Shown: piece after piece, positions 24,791-35,464 of the stretch
Numbering within the stretch: position 1 is the stretch's first letter
Layout: every line of letters begins with the position of its first letter
Assembly (NCBI GenBank): GCA_003151795.1
Contig: PLYL01000009.1
Location: forward strand, 1 to 41,413
DNA length: 41,413 nucleotides
Reading direction: 5' to 3'
From: Candidatus Yanofskyibacteriota bacterium
GTDB lineage: Bacteria; Patescibacteriota; Minisyncoccia; 2-02-FULL-40-12; GWA2-44-9
The notes under the pieces: generated by a model
Seen by the model: the letters and a program-made list of their open reading frames with translations, nothing else
Told to the model about the DNA's origin: nothing
Databases searched by the model: none
Translations under genes and position numbers: made by a program

Positions 24791-26152
24791 ATGATTTCTA
24801 ATTCCAGTATCAAAGTCCGGATTGCGCCGTCACCGACGGGGTTTTTGCACATTGGAACAGGGCAGTCGGCCCTCTATAATTGGTTATTTGCGAAGAAAAT
24901 GGGGGGTAAATTTTATCTAAGAATCGAAGATACCGATCGTGAACGTTCAACTAAAGAATACGAAGAAAGTATTTTGGGGGCTTTGCGATGGCTGGGCTTA
25001 GATTGGGAAGGTGAAGTGATTCGACAAAGCGAGCGGACGCAACTATATCGAACCGCATTAGAGAAATTATTGAGCGAAGGCAAAGCGTTTTATTGCCATC
25101 ATTCTCAAGAGGAACTGGAAGCCGAGCGTCAACGCCAAGAATTTGAAAAAGTTCCGCCTCGGCACGAGTGTAATCATAAAGATTTGCCACTCGGCAAAGA
25201 GGGTGGAGGGATTATCCGATTGAATGTCGGTAATTCGATCCAGGTCATTTCTTTTGAAGATCAAATCAAAGGCCATATCGAATTTAAAGCCGGACTCTTG
25301 GGCGACTTTAGTATCGCTCGGACGGTGAGCGACCCATTGTATAACTTCGCGGCCGTTGTGGATGACGCCGAGATGGAGATTTCTCATGTCATTCGGGGCG
25401 AAGACCATATTTCAAACACGCCCAAACAAATTCTCGTCTATGAAGCCTTGGGTTTACCAATTCCATTGTTCGCGCATTTGCCACTAATCCTCGCGCCAGA
25501 CCGTACCAAGCTTTCAAAACGCCATGGCGCGATGGCGGTTGTGGATTATAAGAAAGATTATCTGCCACAGGCGATTGTAAATTTCTTGGGTGGACTGGGC
25601 TACACATTCAGTAAAGATTTGCTGTCGCGTGAAGAGATGATTGCCGAGTTTGATTTATCCAAAGTCCATAAATCCGGAGCAATCTTTGATACCAAAAAAT
25701 TAAACTGGATTAATTGCCAGTATATTAAGCGCTTATCACCCGAAGAATTTAGAACCGTAAGCGGAATTCAAGAAATTTCTGATTCGGCGGTGCCTCTCGT
25801 CACCGAACGGCTTGAAAAATTATCCGACGCCCAAGAGTTCGCGTATTTATGGCAGGAACCAGTCTACGAAAAAGAATTATTAAATTGGAAAACCTCCTCA
25901 CCTGAAGAAGTTAAAAATTCACTGACTCAAACACTAGCTGTTATCGAAGAATTAGAAAACATAACTGATGAAGCTCTAAGAAGTGATTTGGATAAACTCA
26001 GTACAGCCACAGGCAACAAGGGACTCGTGTTTTGGCCATTGCGCGTGGCTTTGTCTGGCAAAGACAAATCGCCCGATCCGGTCCAGTTGGCTGTCGTGCT
26101 GGGTAAAAAAGAAACATTAAAACGGGTCCACAAAGCAATTGAAATGTTCTAA
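24791..26152 (+). CDS. gltX: glutamyl-tRNA synthetase
   Basis: RIAPSPTGFLHIGTGQSALYNWLFA, RIEDTDRERS, DRTKLSKRHGA. Confidence 0.97.
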   Translation: MISNSSIKVRIAPSPTGFLHIGTGQSALYNWLFAKKMGGKFYLRIEDTDRERSTKEYEESILGALRWLGLDWEGEVIRQSERTQLYRTALEKLLSEGKAFYCHHSQEELEAERQRQEFEKVPPRHECNHKDLPLGKEGGGIIRLNVGNSIQVISFEDQIKGHIEFKAGLLGDFSIARTVSDPLYNFAAVVDDAEMEISHVIRGEDHISNTPKQILVYEALGLPIPLFAHLPLILAPDRTKLSKRHGAMAVVDYKKDYLPQAIVNFLGGLGYTFSKDLLSREEMIAEFDLSKVHKSGAIFDTKKLNWINCQYIKRLSPEEFRTVSGIQEISDSAVPLVTERLEKLSDAQEFAYLWQEPVYEKELLNWKTSSPEEVKNSLTQTLAVIEELENITDEALRSDLDKLSTATGNKGLVFWPLRVALSGKDKSPDPVQLAVVLGKKETLKRVHKAIEMF

Positions 26153-27399
26153 TGGCACGACCATCAAAAATAATTTTAAGCTGCATGCTCGTGGTTGCCT
26201 TGGTGGCTCAAGGCTTCTTTATTAATCTCGCCCCGGCCGCGGCGGATACGGGCCAGCTTCAATCGCAAATCGACGCGGATAATCAGCAGATTCAACTGCT
26301 CAACCAGAAAATCGCGCAGTATCAGGCCGCGCTCCAGCAGATTGGCGCCGACAAGAACACGCTTCAAACAGCTATCAACGCCCTTGATCTTCAGCGCAAT
26401 AAAATTCAAGCCCAAGTCGCCGTAACCCAGCGCCAAATCGACACGACGCAAATTCAGATTCAGCAATTGGGAAGCCAGATTACGAGCACGCAGTACAATA
26501 TCGGCGAAGATAAGCAAGCGCTCATGGCGTATCTCCAAAATATTCAGCAGACCGACAATCTGCCGTTACTGGTACAGGTGCTATCATCGGGCGATCTTTC
26601 TCAATTCTGGAGCGACGCTGAATCAATTCTCCAGATTCAAACGGCTGTCCGGCAAAAAACCGACTCGCTGAAAATCCAAGAACAAAATCTCGCCGACACG
26701 CAGACGTCGGTACAAGAGAAACAAGACACGCTCACGGCCCAAAAACAGGCGCTTGCGTTGCAGCAGAAAACACTTACCGTGACGGTGCAATCCAAAAATC
26801 AGCTCCTCGCCCAGACCAAGGCCCAAGAGTCTAACTATCAGAAACTTCTGGCCGCGGCCCAGAAAGAGCTCGACAGCTACTCGGCGTTCACCCAGAATGC
26901 CGGCGGCGCGGGTCTGCTTCCGCACCAAACCATTTGCGATGACTGGGGCTGTTATTACAATCAGCGCGATTCGCTCTGGGGCGGCAATCCGCTCAATGGC
27001 ACGAAGTACAGTCTCGCGAGCGACGGGTGTTTGGTCACGGCCATGGCGATGGTCCTAACGCATTATGGCTATCGCGACGTCACGCCGTTGACTATCAATT
27101 CAAATTCCGCGAATTTCGCGTCATATTATCCCGCATTTCTCCTCTATACAATCAGCGCGGGCGAGGCGACGGCTACCCGCACGATTGCGAGTATTGACGC
27201 CGTGCTTGGAACCGGCAATCCGATAATTGTCGGCCTTCACGCCTATGGCGGCACGCACTTTGTGGTGCTTACAAATGGCAGTAAAGGCAATTACGTGATG
27301 CGTGATCCGTACATCGCTAATGGCAACGACATCAGTTTCCTCGCTCATTATTCAATGAAAGAAATTTATAGCATCGCTAAAGTCGTAGTCAACGGCTAG
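26152..27399 (+). CDS. secreted coiled-coil protein with C39-like papain-fold peptidase domain
   Basis: signal peptide; long Gln-rich coiled coil; YYNQRDSLWGG...SDGCLVTAMAMVLTHYGY...GGTHFVVLT. Confidence 0.85.
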   Translation: MARPSKIILSCMLVVALVAQGFFINLAPAAADTGQLQSQIDADNQQIQLLNQKIAQYQAALQQIGADKNTLQTAINALDLQRNKIQAQVAVTQRQIDTTQIQIQQLGSQITSTQYNIGEDKQALMAYLQNIQQTDNLPLLVQVLSSGDLSQFWSDAESILQIQTAVRQKTDSLKIQEQNLADTQTSVQEKQDTLTAQKQALALQQKTLTVTVQSKNQLLAQTKAQESNYQKLLAAAQKELDSYSAFTQNAGGAGLLPHQTICDDWGCYYNQRDSLWGGNPLNGTKYSLASDGCLVTAMAMVLTHYGYRDVTPLTINSNSANFASYYPAFLLYTISAGEATATRTIASIDAVLGTGNPIIVGLHAYGGTHFVVLTNGSKGNYVMRDPYIANGNDISFLAHYSMKEIYSIAKVVVNG

Positions 27400-27428
27400 T
27401 TGCCGTAAAATCTGTTACACTATTTTTA

Positions 27429-28673
27429 ATGAAAAAGATTGTCATTCTCGGCGGGGGATTCGGCGGCATTCGCTGCGCTCTTGATTGCGCTAAAAAACTT
27501 CGGGGAAAGGCTAAAGTGACGCTCATCGATCGCAACGCCTATCACTCTTTCACACCGGCGTTGTATGAAATCGCTTCAGCTTATCAGCCGGACGATGATC
27601 CGTTTGCTCTGGAATTGCGCCGAGCGGTGGCGGTTCCGTATAAGGATATTTTTAAAGGTAAGAATATTGATTTTATCCAAGCCGAAATTTCATCGGTTGA
27701 TATTAGAGTTTCGCACATTGTCCTAGCCGGTGGCGGTAAACTTGATTTCGATTATGCCGTATTTGCCCTCGGCGCCCAAGCCGCGGATTTTGATATTCCG
27801 GGGGTCTATGACTACGCCTATCAATTTAAAACAACCGACGATGCCGTGGCTCTCCATAACAAACTCGAAACTTCATTTCGAGATGCTGTCCAAGGAAGAA
27901 TGCCGCTCCCGATAAAATTTTTAATTATCGGAGCGGGTTTTACTGGCATCGAACTCGCGGCGGAGTTGATGATGTGCGCCCGAAAATTATCTCGGCGTCA
28001 TGGGTTCAATCGCCGGGCGTTTTCGGCCGTTCTTTTTGAAGCCGGTCCAGAAATTTTACCGACAGTGAAAGAAGTGGAACGAAAAAAGATTATGGCCCGG
28101 CTGACTGATTTAGGTGTTGTGGTAATGACAAATTCCGCCGTCGAGAATGTTTTAAGCGATTCGGTTAAATTAAAAACCGGACAGACCGTTGCCGGCACCG
28201 CGGTCGTGTGGACGGCGGGGGTGCAGGCCAATCGATTACTAGAGACAGTTCACGGCTTGCCCGTGACTGATAAGGGCAAGATTATGGTTGACGAAAATCT
28301 TCGAGTTCAAAATTCAGATAAGCTTTTTGCTCTTGGTGACTGCGTTGAATTTGTCGACCCGAAAACCCAAAAATCAATTCCGGGGCTCGCGTATCATGCC
28401 ATTGACCAAGGAAAGATTACCGCTTCAAATATTACCGCCGTCATTCAAAATCGTTCATCGCACGCCTATAAACCGCACGTTAATTCTTGGGCGGTTCCCA
28501 TCGGCGGCAAGTTTGTGCTCGTGCAAATTAGCTCTTCGCTGTGGGTGTCCGGATTCCTCGGGTGGCTCATTCGCCTGTGGATAGATGTAAGGTACTTTCT
28601 TTCAATCCTACCCCTTAAAAAGGCCCTCGCCTTGTTTAAAAAAGATCTAGTTCTTTTTGTAAAAAATGATTAA
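27429..28673 (+). CDS. NAD(P)/FAD-dependent oxidoreductase, type II NADH dehydrogenase-like
   Basis: IVILGGGFGGIRCALDCAKK, ALGDCVEF, AYHAIDQGK. Confidence 0.92.
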   Translation: MKKIVILGGGFGGIRCALDCAKKLRGKAKVTLIDRNAYHSFTPALYEIASAYQPDDDPFALELRRAVAVPYKDIFKGKNIDFIQAEISSVDIRVSHIVLAGGGKLDFDYAVFALGAQAADFDIPGVYDYAYQFKTTDDAVALHNKLETSFRDAVQGRMPLPIKFLIIGAGFTGIELAAELMMCARKLSRRHGFNRRAFSAVLFEAGPEILPTVKEVERKKIMARLTDLGVVVMTNSAVENVLSDSVKLKTGQTVAGTAVVWTAGVQANRLLETVHGLPVTDKGKIMVDENLRVQNSDKLFALGDCVEFVDPKTQKSIPGLAYHAIDQGKITASNITAVIQNRSSHAYKPHVNSWAVPIGGKFVLVQISSSLWVSGFLGWLIRLWIDVRYFLSILPLKKALALFKKDLVLFVKND

Positions 28674-28735
28674 TCTGCTTTTTTAGTAACGTTTCTAAAG
28701 CTTACTTAATAGTCTTTATTATAGTTTATATAAGT

Positions 28736-28783
28736 AACTAATAGGTCTGAAATTTAATTAATTTTGGGCCTATTAGTTTTTTA
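28736..28783 (+). terminator. Rho-independent terminator
   Basis: AACTAATAGG...CCTATTAGTT then TTTT. Confidence 0.7.
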
Positions 28784-28904
28784 GTTCTAAAAATTGGCTC
28801 CAATTTATACCTAAAATTTTGGTTCAGTAATATTGACGTAAAAATCACCCCAAAATGTTATAATTGCTAGGTAAATACTCATTTTTATAGGTACTCTATC
28901 CCAC

Positions 28905-31900
28905 ATGATTGAGAGTAAGAAACTTAAGGGTACTATTTTGAAGTTATGTAGCTGTCTTTTTGTTGTTGGATTTTTGTTTATTGGAGCAACAAGTGCGTCC
29001 GCAGCCGTTCCTCATATTATAAGTTTTCAGGGCCGGCTCACTGATGCATCTGGAGATCTTCTTGGGAGCAACGGCACTAATTATTATTTTAAATTTGCTA
29101 TTTACGGTGCTTCTTCCGGGGGCAGCCCGCTCTGGTCTTCGAGCGGAGTCGGCATCGCCATCAAAGTTACTCAAGGAGTTTTTAATACGCTTCTGGGTGA
29201 TACGACCTCCGGATTCAATAGTCTCGACTTAGATTTTGATTCAACGGCGAATTATTATTTAGAAGTTCAAGTTTCTTCTAACAATTCGGATTTTGAAATA
29301 TTAAGTCCGCGTCAGCGGATCGTTTCTTCCGGGTTTGCAATCAACGCCGACACGGTTCACGGCGGGCGGTTCATAAACGCGACTGGTGTTGGACAATTTG
29401 GAAGTCTTAGTACTGTGTCATATTCCCGATTCGGCACAGCGGTAACCTCGCACGGCCTTTCCACGCCAGCGGATTTACTGACGAGCGGAATCCTGGAATC
29501 TTCGGGGCAAGTATTTTTTGATACAAATGCCTCCGTGGCCGGTAATTTTGAATTAACTGGGGCGACAAGCAAGCTAGGCATCAACGCCGGCGGCACCATA
29601 GACACTACATTTGAAGTCGGTGGTACGGCCTCAATTTCCGGGACGTTGAATTTGGCCGGTCTTCTCACGGCAACTAACATCGGTTCAAATTCATTCGCCG
29701 GGTCATTAAATATCTCTAAAGGCCTGACCGCCAACTCCTATCAAGGGGCAGGACTTGGTCTTTGCGGCGACGCCAGCCACGCTTTGAGTTATTCCGGCGG
29801 CCAGTTCGGCTGTCAAAACGTCACGGGTTCCGGCATGACCGCTCAAGCCGGTATCGTCGCCGGCCAGTTGCAATTCTTCCAAAACTCGACAGTTTCTTCC
29901 GGCTCCGCTCAACTGGCCTGGGACACTACCAACAAACGCTTCGGTATCAATGCCGGCGGTACCACGAACACTACCTTCGAGGTTGGCGGTACGGCTTCCA
30001 TCTCGGGCTTAGCCACCTTCGGTAGCGCCGCCTCCATCTCCACCAACTTCGAGGTCGGCGGTTACGCGAGCGTCGGCGGCAACGCGACCTTCGCCGGCAC
30101 AGGTTCCAACTCTTTTGCCGGCAGCCTTAAAGTCTTAAAGGGTATCAAAGGTCTGGCCATTGTCGGCACTAGCTTCGAACAACAGGGGAGCACCGCTTCC
30201 AACTCTTTTGCCGGCAGCTTAAACCTCGGCCTGGGCGTCCACGCCACGGGGAATCTCACCACCGCCGGTCTCGTCTTTGCCACCGGCGCCGGTTCGTCTT
30301 CCTTCTCGGCTTTGACCGCCACCAATGCCATCCATGCCGGGGGCAATATCACCACCCAAGGTTTGATTCTCCAATCTAACAATACCGGCTCCAACTCTTT
30401 CTCCGGCAGTCTCACTTCCACGAAAGGTATCCACGCCACGAACAGTATCGACACCTTAGCTCAGTTCATGTCTTCCGGCACCGGCAGCAATTCTTTCCAG
30501 GGTTCCTTCAAGGCCGCTCTGGGCCTGACCGCCAACTCCTATCAAGGGGCAGGACTTGGTCTTTGCGGCGACGCCAGCCACGCTTTGAGTTATTCCGGCG
30601 GCCAGTTCGGCTGTCAATTACTCTCCGGTGGCTCGGGTATCAATTGGTCACCTGGAGTAACCACCAATCAAATTGCGTTCTACAACGGTTCTACCACGGC
30701 TTCCGGTTCGGCCTCTCTCATCTGGAACACGACCACTAAACGCTTAGGTATCGGCGCCGGGGCCACGCCAACTAGTCCGTTCTCTTTAGTGGACGCTTTG
30801 CCTGGTTCAACCGCTTCCGGCTCCTTCATGATTCGGTCGTCAAATACGATTGGCAACGTCGCTTCCATCTCGGCGACAAGGTTAACAAGTGGTAATGTCT
30901 TTAATATTAAAATACCGGTATCTGGTTTTACTGGCAATATACTAACGGTTACTAACAGTTCGGTAGTGGCTTCAATCAGCGCCGGCGGAAATATTGAACT
31001 GGCCGGCTATGCCAGTATCGGAGGCAATAACGTAGCTGCGGGAAAGATTCTTAACGTAAATGCCACGGGTCTTACCTCTGGTACTGGCCTCAATATCTTA
31101 GGCGGTACCAACTTAATTGCCGGTGGCACTCTCGCCAACCTCAATATGGGCGCCGCCACCGTCGGCAACGGTCTGACCGTAGCCACCACCGGTGTCTATA
31201 CCGGCACCGGTCTGATTAATGTAACCACTAACGGTCTGACGACTGGTCAAGGTATTAACCTAAATAGTACCGCGGCAATTGTGACGCCCGGTTCACTGCT
31301 CTCTATCACTGCCAACACTCTCTCCACGGGTTCATTAGCTTCGCTCTCCGCCACTGCCTTATCTTCCGGTTCCGCCTTAAAGATTCTCGGTGGCACGAGC
31401 ATGGTGGCCGGCGGAGCTCTGGTTAAACTCGATATGGGTGCCGCCACGAATGGCTTTGCTCTTAACATGCAAGGCACCGGAAACATCACCACGGGGGGTG
31501 CCATGTTGAATATTATGAACAACACTATGCAGGCTGGCTCGATAGCATCTATTTCTGCTAAAGGATTAACTTCAGGCAATATTTTCAATATTATCGCCTC
31601 GACCTCGGCATTTACCGGAAATGTATTTAAAATTCAAGCAAAAAATCTTAGCACGGAAGGATCTATATTTAATATCAGTGTGCCAACATCTAGTTCCCAA
31701 CAAGTCCATATATTACTTGCCACAAATGCTAATGGTACGGTTGTAGCATCTTTGAGTAACTCTGGCACTTTGGCGTTACGCGGGAAAATATTTAATCATG
31801 GCGGCGGTAGCGCAGCATGTCTCTCGTTAAATAGTCCTGCTGGTTGTGTTGACTATGCCGAAACATATCCGACCCAAGACAGTTCTATCGAAGCGGCCGA

Positions 31901-33509
31901 TTTGTTAGCGCCTGATCCAAATAATCCAGAAAATGTGATTAAGGCTGTTCGGGGTACGAGTGTTATCGGAATTGTTTCTACAAACCCGGCCACGCTGATA
32001 ACTGGAAATATATTTTCTTATGGCGCGGAAACCCTTAGTGACGTTCCGGCGGGACAAGTACCGGTGGCTTTGGCCGGACGGGTGCCTTTGAAAGTTTCAA
32101 CTGAAAATGGGCCAATCAATATTGGAGATTATCTCACTGCCTCTTCGATCCCCGGCGTGGCCATGAGAGCGACAAAAGCCGGCCAGGCCGTCGGACCAGC
32201 ATTGGGAAGTTATTCCGGAAGCGGCGTTGGACAAGTAATGACGTTTGTCGGAGCCGGATATTATAACGGTAAAAATCTTGAAGATATTGCCGGTTCTTTT
32301 GATACTTCATCAAATATTGGTTTGGCCAATGCTTTGCTTGAACAGTTCGCTCATCAAGCACCACCAACGGCGGCTGATATGTCCGATATTTTAGCCGACC
32401 GAATAGCGGCAGCGGTTGAAGTTATTTCACCAAAAGTCTTTGCGGATGCATTGTTTACTAATAATATAAACACTAAGACAGGAAATCCAGCAATAACATT
32501 TGATGATTCAGGTAATGCGACGTTTAGTGGAGACGTAACGGCCAATAATATTAATGGCACGGTGGTGGGTCTCGATACAATCAATACCCAAATTTCTACA
32601 CTCTCAAATCAAGTGGCTGGCTTATCGGGCAACGCAAACATTAATAATCTTAATGTTGGGGCTAGTCTTTCGGCGAATATATTTAACGCTTCGGGATGGG
32701 CCCAATTCGATTCCAATGTTTCAATCGGCGGCGGGTTAGCGGTGGCCGGCAGCGCGTCATTCGGGACGCTGTCAGCCGGCACGATTTCGGTAAATCAGAT
32801 TAAGAGTTCACAGTTGGATACTCTCACAAATCAATTTGCCAGCTTGAGCTTCAGCTTTGGTAATTTAGCCAGCGCCTCCATTAATACAAATAGCCGATTA
32901 AGCACATTAGCCAGCGCTCAATTGGCCATGGGAACCATGTTCAATACTCACGGTCTCAATGTAAGCGGGACTACTACGATTAATGGCGGATTGCTCGTGG
33001 ATACGATTGGTTCGACGGGGGATACGCTATCAATTCTTAATGACATGATTTTCTTCGGCCGGCCGTATTTCAATAACGACACGGCCGGGTTCGCTATGAT
33101 TAAGAACGGGGCGCGAAGCGTGGACGTGGTCTTCACCCAGGAATATATTGATCAGCCGGTCGTAACCGCGAACATTTCGGTCGAGGCGAGCGACTCCATT
33201 TCTGAAGATACGATATTTAATGCCAATCTTCAGTATCTGGTCGTCAAGAAAACCACTCAAGGATTCACGATTAAGTTAAACAAGGACGCGCCGGGGGATA
33301 TCCGATTCAGCTGGATTGCTTTGGCGGTAAAAAGCGCGAATGTGTTCCAATCTATTGATATCACGCCAACTCCAACACCGACGCCATCCGATACCCCAAC
33401 GCCGACTCCGGAAATAACTCCGTCCAACACGCCGACGCCCACGCCCGAAGTGACTCCGACGGACACACCCACACCGACGCCATCCGATACGCCCGAGCCG
33501 ACGCCATAA
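28905..33509 (+). CDS. giant secreted/surface repeat protein, 1534 aa, Thr/Pro-rich C-terminus
   Basis: signal peptide; ISFQGRLTDASGDLL N-terminal domain; many S/T/G-rich repeats; C-terminal TPTPTPSDTP tail. Confidence 0.9.
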   Translation: MIESKKLKGTILKLCSCLFVVGFLFIGATSASAAVPHIISFQGRLTDASGDLLGSNGTNYYFKFAIYGASSGGSPLWSSSGVGIAIKVTQGVFNTLLGDTTSGFNSLDLDFDSTANYYLEVQVSSNNSDFEILSPRQRIVSSGFAINADTVHGGRFINATGVGQFGSLSTVSYSRFGTAVTSHGLSTPADLLTSGILESSGQVFFDTNASVAGNFELTGATSKLGINAGGTIDTTFEVGGTASISGTLNLAGLLTATNIGSNSFAGSLNISKGLTANSYQGAGLGLCGDASHALSYSGGQFGCQNVTGSGMTAQAGIVAGQLQFFQNSTVSSGSAQLAWDTTNKRFGINAGGTTNTTFEVGGTASISGLATFGSAASISTNFEVGGYASVGGNATFAGTGSNSFAGSLKVLKGIKGLAIVGTSFEQQGSTASNSFAGSLNLGLGVHATGNLTTAGLVFATGAGSSSFSALTATNAIHAGGNITTQGLILQSNNTGSNSFSGSLTSTKGIHATNSIDTLAQFMSSGTGSNSFQGSFKAALGLTANSYQGAGLGLCGDASHALSYSGGQFGCQLLSGGSGINWSPGVTTNQIAFYNGSTTASGSASLIWNTTTKRLGIGAGATPTSPFSLVDALPGSTASGSFMIRSSNTIGNVASISATRLTSGNVFNIKIPVSGFTGNILTVTNSSVVASISAGGNIELAGYASIGGNNVAAGKILNVNATGLTSGTGLNILGGTNLIAGGTLANLNMGAATVGNGLTVATTGVYTGTGLINVTTNGLTTGQGINLNSTAAIVTPGSLLSITANTLSTGSLASLSATALSSGSALKILGGTSMVAGGALVKLDMGAATNGFALNMQGTGNITTGGAMLNIMNNTMQAGSIASISAKGLTSGNIFNIIASTSAFTGNVFKIQAKNLSTEGSIFNISVPTSSSQQVHILLATNANGTVVASLSNSGTLALRGKIFNHGGGSAACLSLNSPAGCVDYAETYPTQDSSIEAADLLAPDPNNPENVIKAVRGTSVIGIVSTNPATLITGNIFSYGAETLSDVPAGQVPVALAGRVPLKVSTENGPINIGDYLTASSIPGVAMRATKAGQAVGPALGSYSGSGVGQVMTFVGAGYYNGKNLEDIAGSFDTSSNIGLANALLEQFAHQAPPTAADMSDILADRIAAAVEVISPKVFADALFTNNINTKTGNPAITFDDSGNATFSGDVTANNINGTVVGLDTINTQISTLSNQVAGLSGNANINNLNVGASLSANIFNASGWAQFDSNVSIGGGLAVAGSASFGTLSAGTISVNQIKSSQLDTLTNQFASLSFSFGNLASASINTNSRLSTLASAQLAMGTMFNTHGLNVSGTTTINGGLLVDTIGSTGDTLSILNDMIFFGRPYFNNDTAGFAMIKNGARSVDVVFTQEYIDQPVVTANISVEASDSISEDTIFNANLQYLVVKKTTQGFTIKLNKDAPGDIRFSWIALAVKSANVFQSIDITPTPTPTPSDTPTPTPEITPSNTPTPTPEVTPTDTPTPTPSDTPEPTP
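29721..29816 (+). repeat. 96-bp repeat copy 1 within the 1534-aa gene
   Basis: identical to 30522-30617, offset 801 bp (267 codons). Confidence 0.95.
30522..30617 (+). repeat. 96-bp repeat copy 2
   Basis: identical to 29721-29816. Confidence 0.95.
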
Positions 33510-33597
33510 TAATCAACAGGTCTTTCTTGAGTTTATTATTTAGGCATACTATAATCACTTCAAGGTCGAACACTAATCTCTAAATATCGTATCAAAT

Positions 33598-33975
33598 ATG
33601 AATTTTCTGCAAAAAAATATCGTGGCAGTGATGGTCGTTATTGCGTTGGCGGGGGCTGGTTCCGGCTATTATTTTTATCACCAGTACCAAGTTCTTAAAG
33701 CAAATCCCCAAGCGGTGACTGATAAAGAGAACGCGGCCCTCGTGGCCAAGCTCGGCCAGCTGATTCTTCTTCCGGCGAACGAACAACCCACCATTGCGAC
33801 CGTGGCCGATCCTTCAAAGCTCACGGACCAACCTTTCTTTGCCAACGCCAAGACCGGGGATCGCGTTTTCATCTACACGAACGCCAAGAAAGCTATCTTG
33901 TATGATGAAGTCGCCAATAAGATTATTGAAGTCGCACCGATTAATATCGGGGCAAGCGCGACGACGACAAAATAA
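33598..33975 (+). CDS. membrane-anchored hypothetical protein, 125 aa
   Basis: single N-terminal TM helix, extracytoplasmic tail. Confidence 0.75.
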   Translation: MNFLQKNIVAVMVVIALAGAGSGYYFYHQYQVLKANPQAVTDKENAALVAKLGQLILLPANEQPTIATVADPSKLTDQPFFANAKTGDRVFIYTNAKKAILYDEVANKIIEVAPINIGASATTTK

Positions 33976-33997
33976 TAAGCGGTAAGCGTTTCTAGAT

Positions 33998-34080
33998 AAT
34001 ACACAGTCGTCTTCTCGGAGTAGTTTCTAACGGTGCTTTAGCCCGTTAAGAATCTCTGTAGGCGACTGTGTATTTTGTTA
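33998..34080 (+). terminator. long compound hairpin, terminator or small RNA
   Basis: AATACACAGTCG/CGACTGTGTATT 12-bp stem enclosing TAACGG/CCGTTA; followed by TTGTT. Confidence 0.6.
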
Positions 34081-34102
34081 ATGGTATACTTAGAGCCAAT
34101 CC

Positions 34103-35464
34103 ATGAGGGACGTTTTTAAAGTTACCACTGCCGGATACTTAGTTGTTTTTTTAATTGTCGCGAGTATTTTTTCTTTCCAATATGCCAGCGCCGAATTATC
34201 TCAAGGCTCGAGCATGTCTTCCGATAATTTCAAAGTTCTCGACGCTCAACATGGGAGTTTCGGAGCCATCTCTTCTTCTAGTTCCGGAAACTTTATTCTT
34301 TTGGGCAATATTGGCGATGTGGCTATCGGCAGCTCTTCGATCACCGACTTCAAACTTAATTCCGGTTTTCTATATTATCCCAAAGTTATCGCCCCGATTC
34401 TTAATTCGGCCACTGCCGGCGTAAACCAAGTGGCGTTGGCGTGGACGGGGGCTTCGGCTTTTCAAGGACTTTCCGTGAGCGGGTATGACGTTTGTTTAAA
34501 ATCCTCCGGCGGGGCATACGCCTGTTCCAATGTCGGCAATACAACCTCGTCCACGCAAACAAATCTCACGGCCGATGTGGCGTACACGTTTCAAATAGAA
34601 GCCTTGGACGCACTGAACAATATCATCGCCATCTCTAATGAATTAAGCGCGACGCCGACGGCGCCAGCGCCCACTCCAACGCCGACATCCACACCGCCCC
34701 CGCAAAATAATAATGGCGGAGGTGGCGGGGGTGGGGGAGGATTTTTACCGCCGCCAAGCGGCGGCGGGGCGGTTAAGCTCATTGGCATTTCGTACCCCCT
34801 TTCTACCGTCTTTGCCTATCTGAACGAAGCCGTTGTTTCATCGATTAAAACCGGGCCGACCGGCGCGTTTCAAATTACAGTCGCCAATGTTCCCGCCGAT
34901 GCCACTATCGGTATCGGTTCACAAGACTCAAACGGCCGTAAATCGATAACGGTCAGTTACCCGATTAGTTCCGCGGGCTCGATGACGATTTCAAATATTC
35001 TGGTGCCGACAACCATTGAGTTAAGTTCCTATCAGTTAGCAAGGGGCGACATTCTCCGCATCTTCGGCCAAGGCCCGGCCGTGTCGGAAGTCGACGTTCA
35101 CGTGTTCTCTAAGGAAATCATAAATAAGTTAGGAGCTGATAACAACGGCTCGTATACTCTAAGCTTTAATACGCAGGTTTTGCCGGAAGATTCCCATACC
35201 GCGAAATCGCGCGCCATTCTCGCGGACGTAGTCAGTCCGTTCTCTGAAGTGAAAACATTCATCGTCGGCAACAAGCCCGTAAATACGAATGCCCAGAGCA
35301 CCGATCTCAACCATGACGGCCGGATTAATATTATTGATTTTAGTGTCCTGATGTACTGGTGGAATACTAAATCCCAGCAAGGGCTTACCGCGGCCGATAT
35401 CAATGGCGACGGCAAAGTAAATATTATCGACTTTAGTATATTATTATTCCAATGGACTGGTTAA
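34103..35464 (+). CDS. secreted protein with C-terminal dockerin type I module
   Basis: signal peptide; FN3-like segment; DLNHDGRINIIDFSVLMYWW and DINGDGKVNIIDFSILLFQW Ca-binding repeats. Confidence 0.9.
   Translation: MRDVFKVTTAGYLVVFLIVASIFSFQYASAELSQGSSMSSDNFKVLDAQHGSFGAISSSSSGNFILLGNIGDVAIGSSSITDFKLNSGFLYYPKVIAPILNSATAGVNQVALAWTGASAFQGLSVSGYDVCLKSSGGAYACSNVGNTTSSTQTNLTADVAYTFQIEALDALNNIIAISNELSATPTAPAPTPTPTSTPPPQNNNGGGGGGGGGFLPPPSGGGAVKLIGISYPLSTVFAYLNEAVVSSIKTGPTGAFQITVANVPADATIGIGSQDSNGRKSITVSYPISSAGSMTISNILVPTTIELSSYQLARGDILRIFGQGPAVSEVDVHVFSKEIINKLGADNNGSYTLSFNTQVLPEDSHTAKSRAILADVVSPFSEVKTFIVGNKPVNTNAQSTDLNHDGRINIIDFSVLMYWWNTKSQQGLTAADINGDGKVNIIDFSILLFQWTG

Noticed and set aside
29357-31588. 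Several 60-130 aa minus-strand ORFs inside the giant gene
   Set aside because: Shadow ORFs of a repetitive low-stop-codon coding region.
28905-33509. CRISPR array
   Set aside because: Repeats are in-frame protein repeats without regular unique spacers; no cas genes in the window.
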